Shown here in pieces: positions 4,751-6,322 of a stretch of DNA of 6,322 nt. The DNA lies in the NCBI GenBank assembly GCA_929200175.1, contig CAKMYR010000074.1, positions 1 through 6,322 on the forward strand, written 5' to 3'. A program made the translations under genes and the position numbers. The notes below the pieces were generated by a model. That model was given only the letters and a program-made list of their open reading frames with translations. It had not been told where the DNA came from and did no database searches. The stretch comes from an uncultured Gammaproteobacteria bacterium. Lineage in GTDB: Bacteria > Pseudomonadota > Gammaproteobacteria > PS1 > Pseudothioglobaceae. Position 1 is the stretch's first letter; each line of letters opens with the position of its first letter.

Positions 4751-6322
4751 TTATCTAATTAGATTATCCTTTGCTATTTGTTTAACTTTAGAGAAATTAA
4801 CTTTACCAGAGCCTAATTTTGGTATTTCGTTAACTTGAATAAAATTATTGGGAATAAAAAGTGGATTTATGCTGCCAAGAAGCTCTTGTTTTAATTTTTT
4901 AATGTTGATATCGCCTGTGTGTAATAAGATTATTTTTTCTCCTTTTTTATCATCATATAGACTAGTAGCGCATACTTCTATATCCTTAACATGTTTGCAA
5001 ATCTCAAATTCTAGTTTAGATAAACTCATCATTTCCCCTGCGATTTTGACAAAACGAGCGTATCTATCAATAATGGTAAGAAAGCCATCTTTGTCCATCT
5101 TTCCTCTGTCGCCAGTGTTGTAAAAAATTGCGTCGTTTATAGTTTTTAATACATTTTGTGTTTTGAGATTATCACCCAAATATCCTTGCATAACTTGAAT
5201 GCCTGAAACCATAACCAGCCCCTCTTGGTCGATATCAAGTTCTTTATATGTTTTAGGATCAACAATAATTACTTTAGTTCCGATAAGAGGTCTGCCAACA
5301 GTGCTAGCTTTATTTTGTATTTGTTCGTTGTTTGGAGAATTGCAACTAATTACTGGGGATGTTTCTGTTGTTCCATAACCCTCATAAACATTAACATTGA
5401 ATCTCTCTTGAAATTCTTTTTTTGTATTTTCTGGTAGTTTTTCTGCGCCAACAATCACTTTATTTAGGTTTTGAAAAAGCTGCGGATTAATTTTTTGATT
5501 TTTTGTATATAGTCTGAGAAAAGTTGGTGTTGCAAATAACATTGTTCCTTTATATTTACTGACTAGTTCTGATATAGTAACGCCATCTGTTGGATCTGGA
5601 TGATAAACAGCACTTATACCTATTAATTGTGGCAATATAGCACAAACTGTTAGTCCAAATGAATGAAAAATTGGTAGAGTTCCAATTAAGACATCATTGT
5701 TTTGGATATTGAGCATATAACTAGATTGTATAACATTGCCTACAATGTTTTTGTGACTAAGCCGTATTCCTTTTGGGGTGTTTTCACTTCCACTACTAAA
5801 TAGAATAAATGCAGTTTTGTCTGGTTGGTTTTTTTGAGCAAATAACCATTTAAGAATTGATACATGGATAAATGTTAATAGATAATATTTTATTTTTTTA
5901 AAAGTATTAGCATATGTTTTTAAATCTTCTAAATATACAATATTCAATTTAGCAATTGAATTAGACAAATTAAATCCTTTGTCATTTAGTATTGATATAA
6001 ATTTCTTTGAGGTTATTAATGTATTAGCATTGGATATTTTAATAGAGTTATCAAGTGAATTTAAGTCGCTAGTATAATTCAAATGACAAACAGTTTTTCC
6101 TAGATTTAATAATGCTATATTGACAAGACTGCCAGCTACTGATGTTGGAATAATCGTAGCGATATTATTTTCTTTTTGGGGTATTTTCTTTTTTAAAAAT
6201 TCTTGCATAAGAATTACACCAGTCAGAACCTTTCTAGCTTTAATATTTACCCCAGTTGAATCAGACAAAAAGAATTTTTTATTTTTTTTGATGTTATTAA
6301 ACCATGTATGAACAATATCATG
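4751..6322 (-). CDS. aas: Acyl-ACP synthetase (AMP-binding), Aas-type, C-terminal part; start outside window
   Basis: The minus-strand frame is open from the window edge to the stop at 4751-4753, giving 523 visible residues numbered from the edge. It belongs to the adenylate-forming family that activates fatty acids with ATP and loads them onto acyl carrier protein or CoA. Motifs in order: 'SDSTG' near 20-24, the ATP loop 'SSGSENTPKG' (176-185), 'YEGYGTTETSPV' (313-324), 'NTGDRG' (402-407), 'DRYARFVKIAGEMMSL' (419-434) and, close to the end, 'LGSGKVNF' with the likely catalytic Lys507. The 'SGSE..PKG' loop and the 'LGSGK' end resemble E. coli Aas, the bifunctional lysophospholipid acyltransferase/acyl-ACP synthetase. 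An acyltransferase domain, possibly preceded by a transporter domain, may therefore lie upstream, out of view. The TTG at 6268 is not the real start, because homology-like sequence ('HTWFNN') continues upstream of it. It is convergent with the egt operon, so co-regulation is unlikely. The family is certain; Aas versus a stand-alone ligase is not. Confidence 0.85.
   Translation of the reverse strand, partial: HDIVHTWFNNIKKNKKFFLSDSTGVNIKARKVLTGVILMQEFLKKKIPQKENNIATIIPTSVAGSLVNIALLNLGKTVCHLNYTSDLNSLDNSIKISNANTLITSKKFISILNDKGFNLSNSIAKLNIVYLEDLKTYANTFKKIKYYLLTFIHVSILKWLFAQKNQPDKTAFILFSSGSENTPKGIRLSHKNIVGNVIQSSYMLNIQNNDVLIGTLPIFHSFGLTVCAILPQLIGISAVYHPDPTDGVTISELVSKYKGTMLFATPTFLRLYTKNQKINPQLFQNLNKVIVGAEKLPENTKKEFQERFNVNVYEGYGTTETSPVISCNSPNNEQIQNKASTVGRPLIGTKVIIVDPKTYKELDIDQEGLVMVSGIQVMQGYLGDNLKTQNVLKTINDAIFYNTGDRGKMDKDGFLTIIDRYARFVKIAGEMMSLSKLEFEICKHVKDIEVCATSLYDDKKGEKIILLHTGDINIKKLKQELLGSINPLFIPNNFIQVNEIPKLGSGKVNFSKVKQIAKDNLIR

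Noticed and set aside
4848..5437. Plus-strand frames (4848-5123 and 5225-5437) inside the synthetase gene
   Set aside because: They lie opposite conserved motifs of the synthetase and look like translated antisense of AT-rich DNA.
6266..6268. TTG as start of the minus-strand synthetase
   Set aside because: The frame is open for 18 further codons to the window edge and reads like the family there, so the gene is partial and starts outside.
6120..6311. Plus-strand frame rich in Phe and Leu resembling a membrane protein
   Set aside because: The hydrophobicity comes from reading the A-rich, Lys-rich coding strand of the synthetase in antisense.
1..6322. tRNA, rRNA, CRISPR array, insertion sequence or riboswitch
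   Set aside because: No cloverleaf, regularly spaced repeats, transposase motifs, terminal inverted repeats or known aptamer pattern were visible on either strand.

Overview
The window is strongly AT-rich on both strands. It has short intergenic gaps, overlapping gene ends and A/T-ending codons throughout. Gene content and style fit a low-GC gammaproteobacterium, perhaps a Francisella-like lineage. That placement rests on overall impression and on the Aas-type acyl-ACP synthetase; no rRNA or other marker gene is present, so it is tentative.

Layout from left to right. (1) Positions 1-1523, plus strand: the last 76 codons of a McrB-type AAA+ GTPase, then, 3 nt later, a complete McrC with its PD-(D/E)xK nuclease motif. 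Together they are the right end of a McrBC modification-dependent restriction locus. (2) Positions 1524-1845: a gap of about 320 nt with no convincing full-size gene. It ends in a 17-codon reading frame with a good Shine-Dalgarno that stops 2 nt before the next gene. (3) Positions 1846-4576, plus strand: a tight three-gene operon of an EgtB-type sulfoxide synthase, an EgtD-type histidine methyltransferase (7-nt overlap) and an Asp/Glu-racemase-superfamily protein (1-nt overlap). (4) Positions 4577-4750: a convergent spacer with a weak imperfect hairpin. (5) Positions 4751-6322, minus strand: the C-terminal 523 codons of an AMP-binding acyl-ACP synthetase of the Aas type. Its reading frame stays open to the window edge, so its start lies outside.

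The operon in (3) is the most interesting part. EgtD would trimethylate histidine to hercynine, and EgtB would join a cysteine-type thiol to it oxidatively. This should give a hercynyl-cysteine sulfoxide, the precursor of ergothioneine. The usual next enzyme, a PLP-dependent C-S lyase (EgtE), is absent from the window, as are EgtA and EgtC. The slot after EgtD is instead taken by a racemase-fold protein that has an Asn where the first catalytic Cys of the family should be, but keeps the second Cys. Whether this protein processes the sulfur-histidine intermediate, or is an unrelated amino-acid racemase or isomerase, is open. The EgtB and EgtD variants look like the compact, presumably cysteine-using subgroup familiar from Bacteroidota-type sequences, which raises the possibility of horizontal transfer.
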